From contig NZ_RAHW01000005.1 of NCBI RefSeq assembly GCF_004117875.1, positions 310,001 through 374,000 of the forward strand: a DNA stretch of 64,000 nt, written 5' to 3'. Under the pieces are notes generated by a model. That model ran no database searches. It saw only the letters and a program-made list of their open reading frames with translations, and was not told where the DNA came from. The translations under genes and the position numbers were made by a program. Shown piece by piece: positions 16,165 through 25,605 of the stretch; within the stretch, counting starts at the first letter, position 1; the number at the start of each line of letters is the position of its first letter. This DNA is from Geomonas oryzae (GTDB lineage Bacteria > Desulfobacterota > Desulfuromonadia > Geobacterales > Geobacteraceae).

Positions 16165-17433
16165 TTACCATTCGCGCGCGCAGTCGCTGCCGACGAAGGT
16201 GCGGCTCCAGGGCGCCGAAGCGGTTCCTTCCCGGCGCCTTCCCCGTCGTAAAAGGGCAAGACACGCCGCACAGGCGGACGAGGTGAGAGTGAGGGCAAAC
16301 GGGGCCCCGGTGCACGCGGCGATGACGCCGACGAGGAGGCTGCCTATGGGTGCCGCCCCCAAAAGAGCCAGGGTGTATGCCCCCATGACGCGGCCGCGCA
16401 GCCGGTCCGGGGAGTTTTGTTGCAGAGAGCGGTTCACCCGGGCCAGGAAGATGACGACGGCGGCCCCAGCGGTGAAGAGCGCGACCAGGGATAGGAGATA
16501 GTTCCTGGAAAGCGCGAAGAGAAGCAGCGCAAGCGGCAACAAGATCCCCGCCGGCAGGTGGTCGTCGCGCCGTTGCGGCAGCCGTGCCGTGGCGGCGAGC
16601 CAGAGGGCGGCAAGCAGGGAGCCTCCGCCGAGGACGGCGGACATGGTGCCGAGCCCCCTGGGGCCCGCGGCAAACGAATCGGCGAACACCGGAAGCAGGG
16701 AAACGAACGGGATGGCGAGAAGGCCCACAAGCAGTACCGAGGTGAGGATCTGGGCGATTTCCCCGTGCATCGTCAAAAAGCGCATCCCCTCGCGCAGTTC
16801 CGCCGCGGACAGGGGCCGGCGCCTCACGGGACGATCGACGCTGCGATATGGTACGCGCACGAACCGTAACGTCACCGCGCCGGCCAGAAAGCTCGCGGCG
16901 TTTATGAAAAAGCAGGAAGCGGCCCCGCAGGAGGCGATGAGGCACCCCGCCGCGGCGGGGCCAAGGAGGCGGGTCGCGTTGAAGGCTACCGCGTTGCAGG
17001 CGACGGCGTGACCTAGCTGCTCGCGTAGAACGAGCTCAGCGAGGAGTGCCTGACGAGCAGGGACATCGAAGGCGTTCAGCGCCCCCTGAAAGAAGGCGAG
17101 TGCCATGATCGCCGGGGTGGTCGCCGCACCGCAGAGGACGAGAAGCCCGAGCAGAAGGCTCGGGACGATGGAGCCGGCCTGAGTGGCTATGAGGAGGGTA
17201 CGCCTGTCGAAGCGGTCCGCGCTCACCCCACCCAACACGCCGAAGAGTAGCACCGGCAGGGAAAGCATGACCGCCGTGAGCGCCAGATGCGCCGGCGACC
17301 CGGTCAGGGACCAGACCAGCCACCCCTGGGCCACCGACTGCATGACGCTCCCGAGCCAGGAGAGCCCCTGTCCGGCCCAGAAGAGGCGGTAGTTGCCGTC
17401 GCTGATCAGGGGCATGCGTTTGGCGATCTCCAT
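16165..17433 (-). CDS. MFS transporter (EntS-like exporter)
   Basis: A 422-residue inner-membrane protein with about 12 helices. Features of the MFS_3/EntS group are present: NYRLFWAGQGLSWLGSVMQSVAQGWLV in helix 1, GGVSADRFDRRTLLI in the 2-3 loop, and LQQNSPDRLRGRVMGAYTLALLG in the second half. It presumably exports a siderophore or drug-like compound; nothing nearby fixes the substrate. The last ~25 residues (RRGRRREGTASAPWSRTFVG) are a basic cytosolic tail. It is followed by the DUF922 gene on the same strand after a ~100-nt gap. Confidence 0.87.
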   Translation of the reverse strand: MEIAKRMPLISDGNYRLFWAGQGLSWLGSVMQSVAQGWLVWSLTGSPAHLALTAVMLSLPVLLFGVLGGVSADRFDRRTLLIATQAGSIVPSLLLGLLVLCGAATTPAIMALAFFQGALNAFDVPARQALLAELVLREQLGHAVACNAVAFNATRLLGPAAAGCLIASCGAASCFFINAASFLAGAVTLRFVRVPYRSVDRPVRRRPLSAAELREGMRFLTMHGEIAQILTSVLLVGLLAIPFVSLLPVFADSFAAGPRGLGTMSAVLGGGSLLAALWLAATARLPQRRDDHLPAGILLPLALLLFALSRNYLLSLVALFTAGAAVVIFLARVNRSLQQNSPDRLRGRVMGAYTLALLGAAPIGSLLVGVIAACTGAPFALTLTSSACAACLALLRRGRRREGTASAPWSRTFVGSDCAREW

Positions 17434-17525
17434 ACCTGCCTCATGAAAAACATGCCGGCCAAGAGAGAAGGCCGGCAGGATTCGGGAGGCGCCGTGCGAG
17501 CGCCTCCCTCCTTATGATTCCTTAG

Positions 17526-19277
17526 TTACTTACCCATCGCCATCTTCGCTGCGTTCTCCCCCGCGATCCTGCCGAAGGTGATGGTCTGCGAGATGGAGTT
17601 GCCGCCGAGGCGGTTCTTGCCGTGCACCCCGCCGGTCCCCTCTCCAGCAGCATAGAGGCCCGGGATCACCTTGCCGTCTTTGCCGAGCACCTCGCTGCCG
17701 GTGGTGATCTTAAGGCCGCCCATGGTGTAGTGCACCCCCGGTTTCACCTCGATGGCGTAATACCCGGCGGTGCGCAGGGCGCGCGGCAGGTCGGGGCGCT
17801 TGAACTCCGCGTCGTTTTTCTCGTCGACCCCCTTGTTGTAGGAGGCGATGGAGGCTTCCAGCGCGTCGGCAGGCACCTTGATCGCGGCGGCGAGATCGCG
17901 CACCGAGCCCCCCTGGCTCACCAGGTTCAGGTGGAAGTAGCCGTCGATCTGCTTCAGGCTTTTGCGTACCCCCTCGTCGAACACAAGGAAGGCGGACTGC
18001 CCCTTCTGGGCGAGGATGGCGGCGGAACACTTGTCGCGGGTGGTGAGCTCGTTCACGAAGCGCTTCCCTTCGTGGTTCACGAGGATGGCGCCGTTTCCGC
18101 GCACCGCCTCGGTGATCAGGGTGCGGCTCCCGGCGGCCACGGTGGGATGGATCTGTATCTCCTTCATGTCTTTCAGCTCGCCGCCCGCCTGGCTCCCGAG
18201 CTCGATGCCGTCACCGGTCGCGCCGGGCTGGTTCGAGGTGGTCATCCCTTTGTACTCGGGGCGGTAGAAGGCGACGCGCTCCGGGTTTGCCGAGAAGCCG
18301 CCCGCAGCGATGATGACCGCCTTGGCCTTTATGGTGTACTCGCCGCTGTGTTTGCCGGCCACCCGGACGCCGATCACGCCCCCTTTCTTGTCCTCGAGGA
18401 TCTTGACGACCTTGCTGTTGATACGGATGTCGATGTTGCGCTGGGCCGCGTTTTTGCGCAGCACCTCGGTGATGTGAGCCCCGACCGCGGCGCCGCCTTT
18501 CGGGCGATGCGTGCGGTTGACGCTCGCGCCCCCCATGCGGCCGACATCGCTCAGGTCAGCGCCCATGCGGGTCAGCCAGTCGACCGAAGAAGCGGAATTT
18601 TTTGCCAGCACCATCGCGAGCGCCGGGTCGTTCAGGTTGCCGCCGCCGGTCATGGTGTCCTTGTACATGAGCTCCACGGAGTCGGAAATTCCTTTCTCCT
18701 TCTGGTAGGGCGTTTCGGCCGCGTTCATCCCCCCTGCCGCGAGCATGCTGTTGCCTCCGGTGATCGGCTGCTTCTCGATGATGATCACCTTGGCACCGGC
18801 GTCGTGGGCGGTGATCGCCGCGGTGAAACCGGCGGCGCCGGCGCCGATCACGACGATGTCCGCCTTGTCGGAACGCTTCGCCTGCCTCGACGTCGCGGAA
18901 GCCGTGGTCGCAACCGCCCCTCCCCCCGGGATCTTCATATCGAAGGCATGACAGCTGAGACAGTAGGCCCAGGAAGCGGTGTGGCCATGGTGACAGGTGG
19001 TGCAGTTGATGTCGCCCAGGTGCGAGCGGTGCGGGTTCACCTCCTCGCGGGACTTGCCACCGAGCTCGGCCAGGGTGCCGTGGCAACCGACGCAATGGCC
19101 GTTCACCCCCTTCTCGCTGTCGTCAACGACGATCTTCTTACCCTTGCCGTGGCAATCCGCGCACGAAGCCTTCCCCTGGTGCAGTTTTGCCAGGGGCTCC
19201 GCGCCACCGGCCCAAAGCACCGAGGCCGATACCAGCACCAACAGTGCCGCCAAGAAAATGCCCAACCTTGAATTCAT
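17526..19277 (-). CDS. tetraheme flavocytochrome c (fumarate reductase-like)
   Basis: A ~583-residue periplasmic redox enzyme. After a signal peptide (SRLGIFLAALLVLVSASVLWAGG) come four CxxCH heme sites (CADCH, CVGCH, CTTCH, CLSCH, within residues ~39-113) of a small tetraheme cytochrome. An FAD domain begins with VIGAGAAGFTAAITAHDAG, and C-terminal motifs HYTMGGLKI and GGVHGKNRLGGNSISQ correspond to the active-site His and Arg/Gly loop of flavocytochrome c3. Such enzymes reduce fumarate, urocanate or related enoates with electrons from the quinone pool via CymA-like donors. Two ATGs are adjacent (19280 and 19277); AAGGAG is better spaced for the second. The divergent promoter region carries two matched palindromes. 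Confidence 0.9.
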   Translation of the reverse strand: MNSRLGIFLAALLVLVSASVLWAGGAEPLAKLHQGKASCADCHGKGKKIVVDDSEKGVNGHCVGCHGTLAELGGKSREEVNPHRSHLGDINCTTCHHGHTASWAYCLSCHAFDMKIPGGGAVATTASATSRQAKRSDKADIVVIGAGAAGFTAAITAHDAGAKVIIIEKQPITGGNSMLAAGGMNAAETPYQKEKGISDSVELMYKDTMTGGGNLNDPALAMVLAKNSASSVDWLTRMGADLSDVGRMGGASVNRTHRPKGGAAVGAHITEVLRKNAAQRNIDIRINSKVVKILEDKKGGVIGVRVAGKHSGEYTIKAKAVIIAAGGFSANPERVAFYRPEYKGMTTSNQPGATGDGIELGSQAGGELKDMKEIQIHPTVAAGSRTLITEAVRGNGAILVNHEGKRFVNELTTRDKCSAAILAQKGQSAFLVFDEGVRKSLKQIDGYFHLNLVSQGGSVRDLAAAIKVPADALEASIASYNKGVDEKNDAEFKRPDLPRALRTAGYYAIEVKPGVHYTMGGLKITTGSEVLGKDGKVIPGLYAAGEGTGGVHGKNRLGGNSISQTITFGRIAGENAAKMAMGK

Positions 19278-19481
19278 CATCTTTCTCCTTTCGCGTCTGA
19301 ATGCGTATTACCGCCCGTCTCGGGGTTGGTAAGACCGTTACCGGGAAAGCGCCCTACCGAACGGGGCGCCCCTGCGCCTTCTGACAGAGCACGAGCGATG
19401 CCAACACCACCGCCGACCGTAAAGATGCTGATTTAATGATAACTTTAGCCACCCTCCGGAAGAGCACAAGAAGGGCCAACG

Positions 19482-19569
19482 ATAACCGGAGGTTATGGGT
19501 CGACCACCGTTCATTAGCAAAGTAACCAGTACTTTCAAATGTTTACCAACAGGTATAACCCAGGGTTAT
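19482..19569. promoter_or_regulatory. paired 15-bp palindromic sites in divergent promoter region
   Basis: ATAACC-GGA-GGTTAT (19482-19496) and ATAACCC-A-GGGTTAT (19555-19569) are perfect dyads sharing the half-site ATAACC. They are 73 bp apart centre to centre, close to seven helical turns. They lie in the 467-bp region between flavocytochrome c (minus strand) and the TPR protein (plus strand). This is a likely operator pair; the regulator is unknown. Confidence 0.6.
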
Positions 19570-19744
19570 GGTCATGCCATTCGGCAATACCTTTTCGTGG
19601 TCCCATTTCTCCCATGCCCCGGCCAAATCAGTTGCCAGCGAACACGCAAACATGATATGCATACGCAGTTTTTTGCATGTAATGCGGGCCGCGTGCGGCA
19701 CGGCGGCGCTATGTGATGCTGGCCCTTCAGACGGAGGTGTTCCA

Positions 19745-21805
19745 ATGGGGAAAGAGAGAGCAGCAAGGCAGGAGACGCGGCAAAAGGAAAGTCCCGCGGC
19801 GGGGGTAAGGCGCCCGCCGTTTGAGATCCTGGGCAACAGCACGTGGCTGCAGCTCGCCTTGATCGCCCTCGTGGGACTTCTGGCCTATAGCAACACCTTC
19901 CATGCACCATTCGTCATCGACGACGAAGGCTCCATCACCGAAAACCCGGTGATCAAGAACCTCGCCTCGTTCCTCTTCGACGGGACCGGCTACCGTTACA
20001 ACCCGCGCCGCTTCATCGGGTACCTGACCTTCGCCCTGAACTACAGCGCCGGTGGGCTGGAGGTCACCGGCTACCACATCGTCAACACCGCCGTACACCT
20101 TTTGAACGGCGCACTCGTCTTCCTCCTCGTGCGCCTGACGCAGCAGACACCCTTTTTCAAGACCGCGGGAGCGGAAGACGCGGGCCGCGGCATCCACCCC
20201 GGAACACTCGCGCCGCTCATCGCCGCCCTCCTTTTCGTCGCCCACCCGATCCAGACGCAGGCGATCACCTACGTGGTGCAGCGCTTCGCCTCGCTCGCCA
20301 CCCTCTTCTACCTCGCCTCGCTCACCTGCTACATCGCGGCGCGCCTGCGGCAGGAATCCGGTGCAGGGGTGGCGCGGGGGCGTACCGTCGCCTGTTACCT
20401 GGCCGCTCTCCTTTGCGCCCTGCTGGCGATGAAAACCAAGGAGATCGCCTTCACCCTCCCCCTGACCGTCGTGCTCTACGAGATCTCCTTCTTCGGGATC
20501 CCGTCGCGGAAACGGTTGCTCTTGCTGCTTCCGCTCGCGGCGACCCTGCTCGTCGTACCGCTCGGGCTCATGCAGTCGGGCAGACCGATAGGAGAGCTCT
20601 TGGGGGAGATGGACCGTCTCGCACGGGAGACGACCAGCATCTCGCGGGGGGACTACCTGCTCACCCAGTTCAGCGTCATCACCACCTACTTGAGGCTCTT
20701 GCTCATCCCGGTCGGGCAGAACCTCGACTACGACTACCCCGTCTTCCACACCCTCTTCGCCCCCCGGGTCTTCTTCTCCTTCCTGCTGCTCTTGGCCCTG
20801 GCCGGGACCGGGGTCTACCTGTACCGACGCTCGTCGCGCGCGCCGTGGCAGCGGCTGGCCGGGTTCGGCATCTTCTGGTTCTTCATCACCCTGAGCGTCG
20901 AGTCGAGCGTCATCCCGATCCGGGACGTCATCTTCGAACACAGGGTCTACCTCCCTTCGGTCGGGATCTTCTTCGTCGCCGCAGCCTTTGCCGCCCCCCT
21001 GCTCGCGCGGCTATCCCACCGCAGCGCTGCCGCCGCGGTCGGTATCGTCGTCCTCGTGCTCGCCGTCTCCACCTGGCAACGCAACCTGGTCTGGGGGAGT
21101 GCGGTCAGCCTGTGGCGGGACTGTGCCGAGAAGGCACCCGGCAAGGCGCGCCCCCACAACAACCTGGCCATAGCGCTCCTCGCGGCGGGGCGCAACGACG
21201 AGGCGGCCAGCGAACTGAAGACCGCCCTGAAGCTCGATCCGGGGAACGTGGAGGCGCTCAGGAACCTTGGGGCAGCCTACGAGAAGACGGGAGGTGTGGA
21301 ACAGGCGATAACCCAGTACCGGGCCGCCCTGCAGGGGAACCCGGAGAACAAGTACGCGCACTACAACCTGGCGGTCGCCTACAGCAAACAGGGGAAAACG
21401 GACCAGGCGCTCTCCGAGCTGCAGCTCGCGCTCAAGGTCGACCCGGAATACCCCGACGCACACAACAACCTGGGCGTGCTCTACGCCAACCAGGGTTTGA
21501 TGAAAGAGGCGATCGCGGAGTTCAGTCTCGCCGTGAAATACGATCCCCGCTCCGCGGAAGGGCACAAGAACCTCGGCTTCGCGCTCGGGATGAACGGAAA
21601 GCAGGAAGAAGGGATGGCGGAGTTGCGGACTGCGGCCGACCTGCAGCCGGAAAATCCCGAGATTTACAACAGCATGGGGATCATATACGCGAACCAGGGA
21701 CGTTTCAGGGACGCGGTCTCCGCGTTCGAAAAAGCGGTGCAGCTGAGTCCGCAGGAGCAGAAGTACCTCAACAACCTGTACCACGCCAAAGCGCAAGGTG
21801 GGTGA
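19745..21805 (+). CDS. multi-spanning membrane protein with C-terminal TPR repeats (TMTC/GT39-like)
   Basis: A 686-residue protein. The N-terminal ~430 residues carry about ten or more membrane helices. Early on is the motif SNTFHAPFVIDDEGSITENP, in which the acidic pair in the first periplasmic loop is characteristic of C-type (GT39/TMTC-like) glycosyltransferases. Residues ~455-680 are six or so tetratricopeptide repeats (NNLAIALLAAGRNDEAASELKTALKLDPG and five similar units). Such proteins are proposed to transfer sugars to exported proteins, but no acceptor is known. The start at 19745 follows GGAGGTGTTCCA; the frame extends upstream without support. It is divergent from the flavocytochrome gene. 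Confidence 0.8.
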   Translation: MGKERAARQETRQKESPAAGVRRPPFEILGNSTWLQLALIALVGLLAYSNTFHAPFVIDDEGSITENPVIKNLASFLFDGTGYRYNPRRFIGYLTFALNYSAGGLEVTGYHIVNTAVHLLNGALVFLLVRLTQQTPFFKTAGAEDAGRGIHPGTLAPLIAALLFVAHPIQTQAITYVVQRFASLATLFYLASLTCYIAARLRQESGAGVARGRTVACYLAALLCALLAMKTKEIAFTLPLTVVLYEISFFGIPSRKRLLLLLPLAATLLVVPLGLMQSGRPIGELLGEMDRLARETTSISRGDYLLTQFSVITTYLRLLLIPVGQNLDYDYPVFHTLFAPRVFFSFLLLLALAGTGVYLYRRSSRAPWQRLAGFGIFWFFITLSVESSVIPIRDVIFEHRVYLPSVGIFFVAAAFAAPLLARLSHRSAAAAVGIVVLVLAVSTWQRNLVWGSAVSLWRDCAEKAPGKARPHNNLAIALLAAGRNDEAASELKTALKLDPGNVEALRNLGAAYEKTGGVEQAITQYRAALQGNPENKYAHYNLAVAYSKQGKTDQALSELQLALKVDPEYPDAHNNLGVLYANQGLMKEAIAEFSLAVKYDPRSAEGHKNLGFALGMNGKQEEGMAELRTAADLQPENPEIYNSMGIIYANQGRFRDAVSAFEKAVQLSPQEQKYLNNLYHAKAQGG

Positions 21806-21891
21806 GGCGCAGAGTTGCCCTAAAGCTTTTGCCTTAATGAGCCGATGAGATGGCATCGGCAACTGCATGCCGCAGAGTGAGGGGAAAGCGT

Positions 21892-23079
21892 ATGGGGACC
21901 TGCGCGGGAGTGGGATTCAGCAGCAACAGGAATCCGTCGGCGGCCGGCAAAGAGGCCGCCCGGAAAGCCCTGGAACAGGCGAAGGTGACGACGCCCGACT
22001 TCGTCCTGGTGTTCGCCACCGTGGGCTACGACCAGCACCAGCTTATCGCATCGATCAGGGAGACGACCGGCGACGCCCTCTTGTGCGGTTGCTCCGGCGA
22101 GGGGATCATCACGCGCGGGACCTGCATCGAGTCCAACTTCGGCGTCTGCGTCATGACCATCGCCTCCGATGAGATCCGCTTCCATGGCGCACACATGAAG
22201 GAGATCGAGGGGCGGGCCGAGGCGGCGGGTGAGGAGCTTGCCGCAACGCTCAAGCCCCTCGCCGCATCCGACACCCGGGCCTGCCTGCTCTTTGCCGACG
22301 GCCTCGTCTTCAACTTCGACCCCTTTCTCTCTTCCTTCGAAAGAACCATGGGGCGGCAGGAACCGCTCCCGGTCTTCGGCGGGCTCGCCGCCGACAACTG
22401 GGCCCTCCACGCAACCTACCAGTACCACAACGACGCGGTCTTCACCGGGGGGATGGTCGCCGTCCTCATGTCCGGATCCGCCGACATCGTCTGGGGGGTG
22501 AACCACGGCTGCGTTCCGGTCGGGAGCAAGCGCACCATCACGCGCTGCGCCGGTAACGTGATCCAGGAGATCGACGGCAGGCCCGCCCTGGAGGCGCTCC
22601 AGGAGTACCTGGACCCGGATTGGATGACGCAGTGGAACAAGTCGTCCCTGAACCTCTGCCTCGGCTTCAAGACGCCCGAGCACATGAGGCAGGGGTACGA
22701 GGAGTACGTGATCCGCTACATGCCCGGGAAGAACGACGGTGCGGGGGAGGTGATCATCCAGTCGGAGGTCACCCCCGGAACCGAGCTCTGGATCATGCGC
22801 CGCGACAAGGAACTCATCACCGCCGGTCTCGGCGCGATCTCCAGGGAACTGAGACCCCGGCCGGAAAGCGTGCCGAAGTTCGTGCTCCACTTCGAGTGCG
22901 TGGGACGCGGCAAGGTGGTGTTCCGCGAAAGCGAGAAAAGCGAGCTGCTGTCGTCGCTGCAGGGTGAGTTTCCGGACGAGGTCCCCTGGATCGGTTTTTA
23001 CACCTACGGCGAGATCGGTCCCATCGCCCGCCACAACTGCTTCCACAACTTCACCGCCGTGGTGGCGGCCGTCTACTGA
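21892..23079 (+). CDS. FIST N/FIST C domain sensor protein
   Basis: A 395-residue cytosolic protein. The FIST_N domain (about 1-200) starts MGTCAGVGFSSNRNPSAAG and contains LLCGCSGEGIITRG and ACLLFADGLVFNFD. The FIST_C domain (about 220-380) has the landmarks DGRPALEALQEYL and GFYTYGEIGPI near its end. FIST domains are predicted to bind small ligands such as amino acids and feed them to partner signalling proteins. The start at 21892 follows GAGGGGAAAGCGT; an in-frame ATG at 21850 is weaker. Its TGA overlaps the ATG of the next histidine kinase gene (TGATG), so the sensor and kinase are translated as a coupled pair. Confidence 0.9.
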   Translation: MGTCAGVGFSSNRNPSAAGKEAARKALEQAKVTTPDFVLVFATVGYDQHQLIASIRETTGDALLCGCSGEGIITRGTCIESNFGVCVMTIASDEIRFHGAHMKEIEGRAEAAGEELAATLKPLAASDTRACLLFADGLVFNFDPFLSSFERTMGRQEPLPVFGGLAADNWALHATYQYHNDAVFTGGMVAVLMSGSADIVWGVNHGCVPVGSKRTITRCAGNVIQEIDGRPALEALQEYLDPDWMTQWNKSSLNLCLGFKTPEHMRQGYEEYVIRYMPGKNDGAGEVIIQSEVTPGTELWIMRRDKELITAGLGAISRELRPRPESVPKFVLHFECVGRGKVVFRESEKSELLSSLQGEFPDEVPWIGFYTYGEIGPIARHNCFHNFTAVVAAVY

Positions 23080-25049
23080 TGGAAAGGGATCAGCAGATGC
23101 CGGCCGGTGCCGCGCCACCGGATGACGAGACGACCCTCCTGCGCCGGGAGAACGAAACGCTCGCCCAGCAGGTGAAGGAACTGGTGAAGGCGGAGGGGAA
23201 ACTCTACCGCTACCAGGAGCAGCTCGACGCGCAGCTGCGCGAGTACCAGGAGCTGTACCAGTTCAACCGCAACCTGAACGGGCTGCGGGATCTTTCGGAA
23301 ATATTCGCTTCGGCGGCGGACTTCATCATCAACAACCTAGGGTACGAGAGGGTCGTCTTCTGCAGACTCGACGCCGACGAGGGGTGCTATCGCGCCGACG
23401 CGTGGGACGGCTACTACCACGCCGAAGAGAGCGACGCCGCAAGCCGGCTCGCCATCCCCGGGAACGATCCGCTGCTCGCCCCACTGTACGGGGGCGCCCC
23501 CTTCCTGATCTGCCTCGAAGAGAGCGAGGATCCGCTGCTGCGGCGCTTCGCGGCGCTGATGCAGGTAACGGAATACCTCGTCTACCCCCTGGGATCTCAC
23601 GAACTCCCCGTAGCCCTCCTTGCCGTGGGCAACTCCGCAGAGCAGTTCCCTTTCTGCCGCAGGATCAGCGGCAGCGAACTGGCGCTGCTCGGCATCGGCA
23701 ACCTGGCGGGGCTCCTATCCTCAAGCATCGAAAACCACATCCTTTTGGCCAACACGGCCCGGGCGCTGGAACAGGAGCGCATGGCAGAGGCGAAGTACCG
23801 CGGCATCTTCGAGAACGCAACGGAGGGGATCTTCCAGGCCACCGTGGCAGGGAGGTTCCTGAACTGCAACCCCGCCCTGGCCGAGATCCTCGGCTACCGC
23901 GCACCCCAAGAGGTGATCGATTCGGTCACCGACATAGCCCGCCAGCTTTACGTCGATCCGCTGCAGCGCACACGGATACTTTCCGAGCTGGCACAGGGGC
24001 GCACCGTCAAGGGGTACGAGGTGGAGTTCTACCGCAAGGACGGCTCGAAATGCTGGGTGAGGCTCAGCGTGCGCGCGAGCTTTTCTCCCGGCGGCGGGAT
24101 AAGACACATCGACGGCGTCGTGGAAGACGTCTCGGAACGAAAGCGGGTGGAGGAGGCGATCCGGACGCTGAACGCCGAACTGGAGCAGCGGGTGGCGGAC
24201 CGGACCAGCGAGCTGGAGCGGGCCAGCGCCGAATTGCAGCAGACCCACGCGCACATGCTGCAACAGGAGAAGATGGCCTCGATAGGGCAGTTGGCCGCCG
24301 GTGTCGCCCACGAGATCAACAACCCGATGGGCTTCATCATCAGCAACCTGAACACGCTCGGCAAGTACGCCGACAGGCTCACCGGCTTCATAAAGGTGCA
24401 GGACGACGCGCTCGGCAGGATGCTCAGCGACGGGGACGGCAGTGCATTGCTTGAGGAGGTCGCGCAGCAGCGCAGGGGCCTGAAGGTGGACCATGTCATG
24501 GAGGACGTGGAACACCTGATCGGGGAGTGCCAGGAGGGGGCCGGGCGGGTGAAGAGGATCGTGCAGGAGCTCAAGGGTTTCGCCCGGCTGGACGAATCCG
24601 AACTGAAGGTGGCGAACCTGAACGAGGGGCTCGAGAGCACCATCAACATCGTCTGGAACGAGCTGAAATTCAAGGCGGAACTGAGGAAGGAGCTGGGGGA
24701 GATCCCGGGGACCCTGTGCAACCCGGGTCAGTTGAACCAGGTGTTCATGAACCTGCTGGTGAACGCCGCCCACGCGATCGAGAAGTTCGGCGTGATCACG
24801 GTGCGCACCGGCCTGCAGGAAGGGATGATAAGGGTCGAGATCTCCGATACCGGCTGCGGCATCCCCGCCGACCGCATCAAGCGCATCTTCGATCCCTTCT
24901 ATACCACGAAGGCGGTCGGCACCGGCACCGGCCTAGGGCTCAGCATCGTCTACGACATCGTGAAGAAGCACGACGGCGTAATCGAGGTGGAGAGCGAGCC
25001 CGGCGTCGGGACCACCTTCATCTTGCGCATTCCCGTGGTATCACAATAG
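23079..25049 (+). CDS. PAS-domain sensor histidine kinase partnered with FIST protein
   Basis: A 656-residue soluble kinase. Residues ~20-60 are a coiled coil, ~65-230 a GAF-like region (DLSEIFASAADFIINNLGYERVVF), and ~235-355 a PAS/PAC unit (YRGIFENATEGIFQATVAGRFLNCNPALAEILGY). Another coiled coil (ELEQRVADRTSELERASAEL) leads into the HisKA box QLAAGVAHEINNPMGFIISNL and a HATPase domain with NLLVNAAHAIEKFG, DTGCGIPAD and GTGLGLSIVYDIV. There is no membrane helix and no receiver. The input probably comes from the overlapping upstream FIST protein. No response regulator is adjacent. Confidence 0.9.
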   Translation: MERDQQMPAGAAPPDDETTLLRRENETLAQQVKELVKAEGKLYRYQEQLDAQLREYQELYQFNRNLNGLRDLSEIFASAADFIINNLGYERVVFCRLDADEGCYRADAWDGYYHAEESDAASRLAIPGNDPLLAPLYGGAPFLICLEESEDPLLRRFAALMQVTEYLVYPLGSHELPVALLAVGNSAEQFPFCRRISGSELALLGIGNLAGLLSSSIENHILLANTARALEQERMAEAKYRGIFENATEGIFQATVAGRFLNCNPALAEILGYRAPQEVIDSVTDIARQLYVDPLQRTRILSELAQGRTVKGYEVEFYRKDGSKCWVRLSVRASFSPGGGIRHIDGVVEDVSERKRVEEAIRTLNAELEQRVADRTSELERASAELQQTHAHMLQQEKMASIGQLAAGVAHEINNPMGFIISNLNTLGKYADRLTGFIKVQDDALGRMLSDGDGSALLEEVAQQRRGLKVDHVMEDVEHLIGECQEGAGRVKRIVQELKGFARLDESELKVANLNEGLESTINIVWNELKFKAELRKELGEIPGTLCNPGQLNQVFMNLLVNAAHAIEKFGVITVRTGLQEGMIRVEISDTGCGIPADRIKRIFDPFYTTKAVGTGTGLGLSIVYDIVKKHDGVIEVESEPGVGTTFILRIPVVSQ

Positions 25050-25056
25050 CGGCAGG

Positions 25057-25605
25057 TCAGCCGCAGACCTCGAAGGCGTCGTGGTAGGCGACCTCGCCGG
25101 CCGCCTCCTCGGCGCGGAAGGGGAGCGCGAGGAAGTACTCGGGAGGGACGCCGGGCAGGGTGAGTCCGTCACGCACCTTGAAGCCGAAGCGCCCGTAGTA
25201 CGCCGGCTCGCCCAAGAGGACACAGCCGTCGCAGCCAAGGCGCTCAAGCTGTGCGAGCCCCGCCCGGATCAGCATGGAGCCGATGCCCTCCCCCTGGTGA
25301 TCCGGCTCTACCGAGACCGGTGCGAGCCCGAACCAGCGGCACGGCTTGCCGTCGATGGTGACGGGGGAAAAGGCGATGTGCCCGACCACCGCACCGTCCA
25401 GGACGGCGACCAAAGAGATGCTGAGCGCCTCCGCCGAGCGCAGCCGCTCCACGAGGATGTGCTCGGTCTGGTTGCTGTATGGGTGGCTGTGGAAGGCCGC
25501 TTCGACCACCCGTGTGATGGCCGCCGCATCCTCCGGCCGCTCCTTGCGTATCGTCAAGTTTCCCGTTCCCAATCTTCCTCCCCGGCGCGGCAGCGCCCCT
25601 ACCAT
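25057..25605 (-). CDS. GNAT family N-acetyltransferase
   Basis: A protein of up to 182 residues with the GNAT fold: RPEDAAAITRVVEAAF (first strand and helix), VGHIAFSPVTI, and the acetyl-CoA loop VSVEPDHQGEGIGSMLI (Q/RxxGxG/A). GCVLLGEPAYYGRFGFK is typical of the YhbS-like branch. It acetylates an unknown amine or peptide using acetyl-CoA. The ATG at 25605 overlaps the end of the TauE gene, suggesting coupling. A TTG start 11 codons in, behind GGGGAGGAAGA, is an equally good alternative. It converges on the histidine kinase gene with a 7-nt gap. Confidence 0.87.
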   Translation of the reverse strand: MVGALPRRGGRLGTGNLTIRKERPEDAAAITRVVEAAFHSHPYSNQTEHILVERLRSAEALSISLVAVLDGAVVGHIAFSPVTIDGKPCRWFGLAPVSVEPDHQGEGIGSMLIRAGLAQLERLGCDGCVLLGEPAYYGRFGFKVRDGLTLPGVPPEYFLALPFRAEEAAGEVAYHDAFEVCG

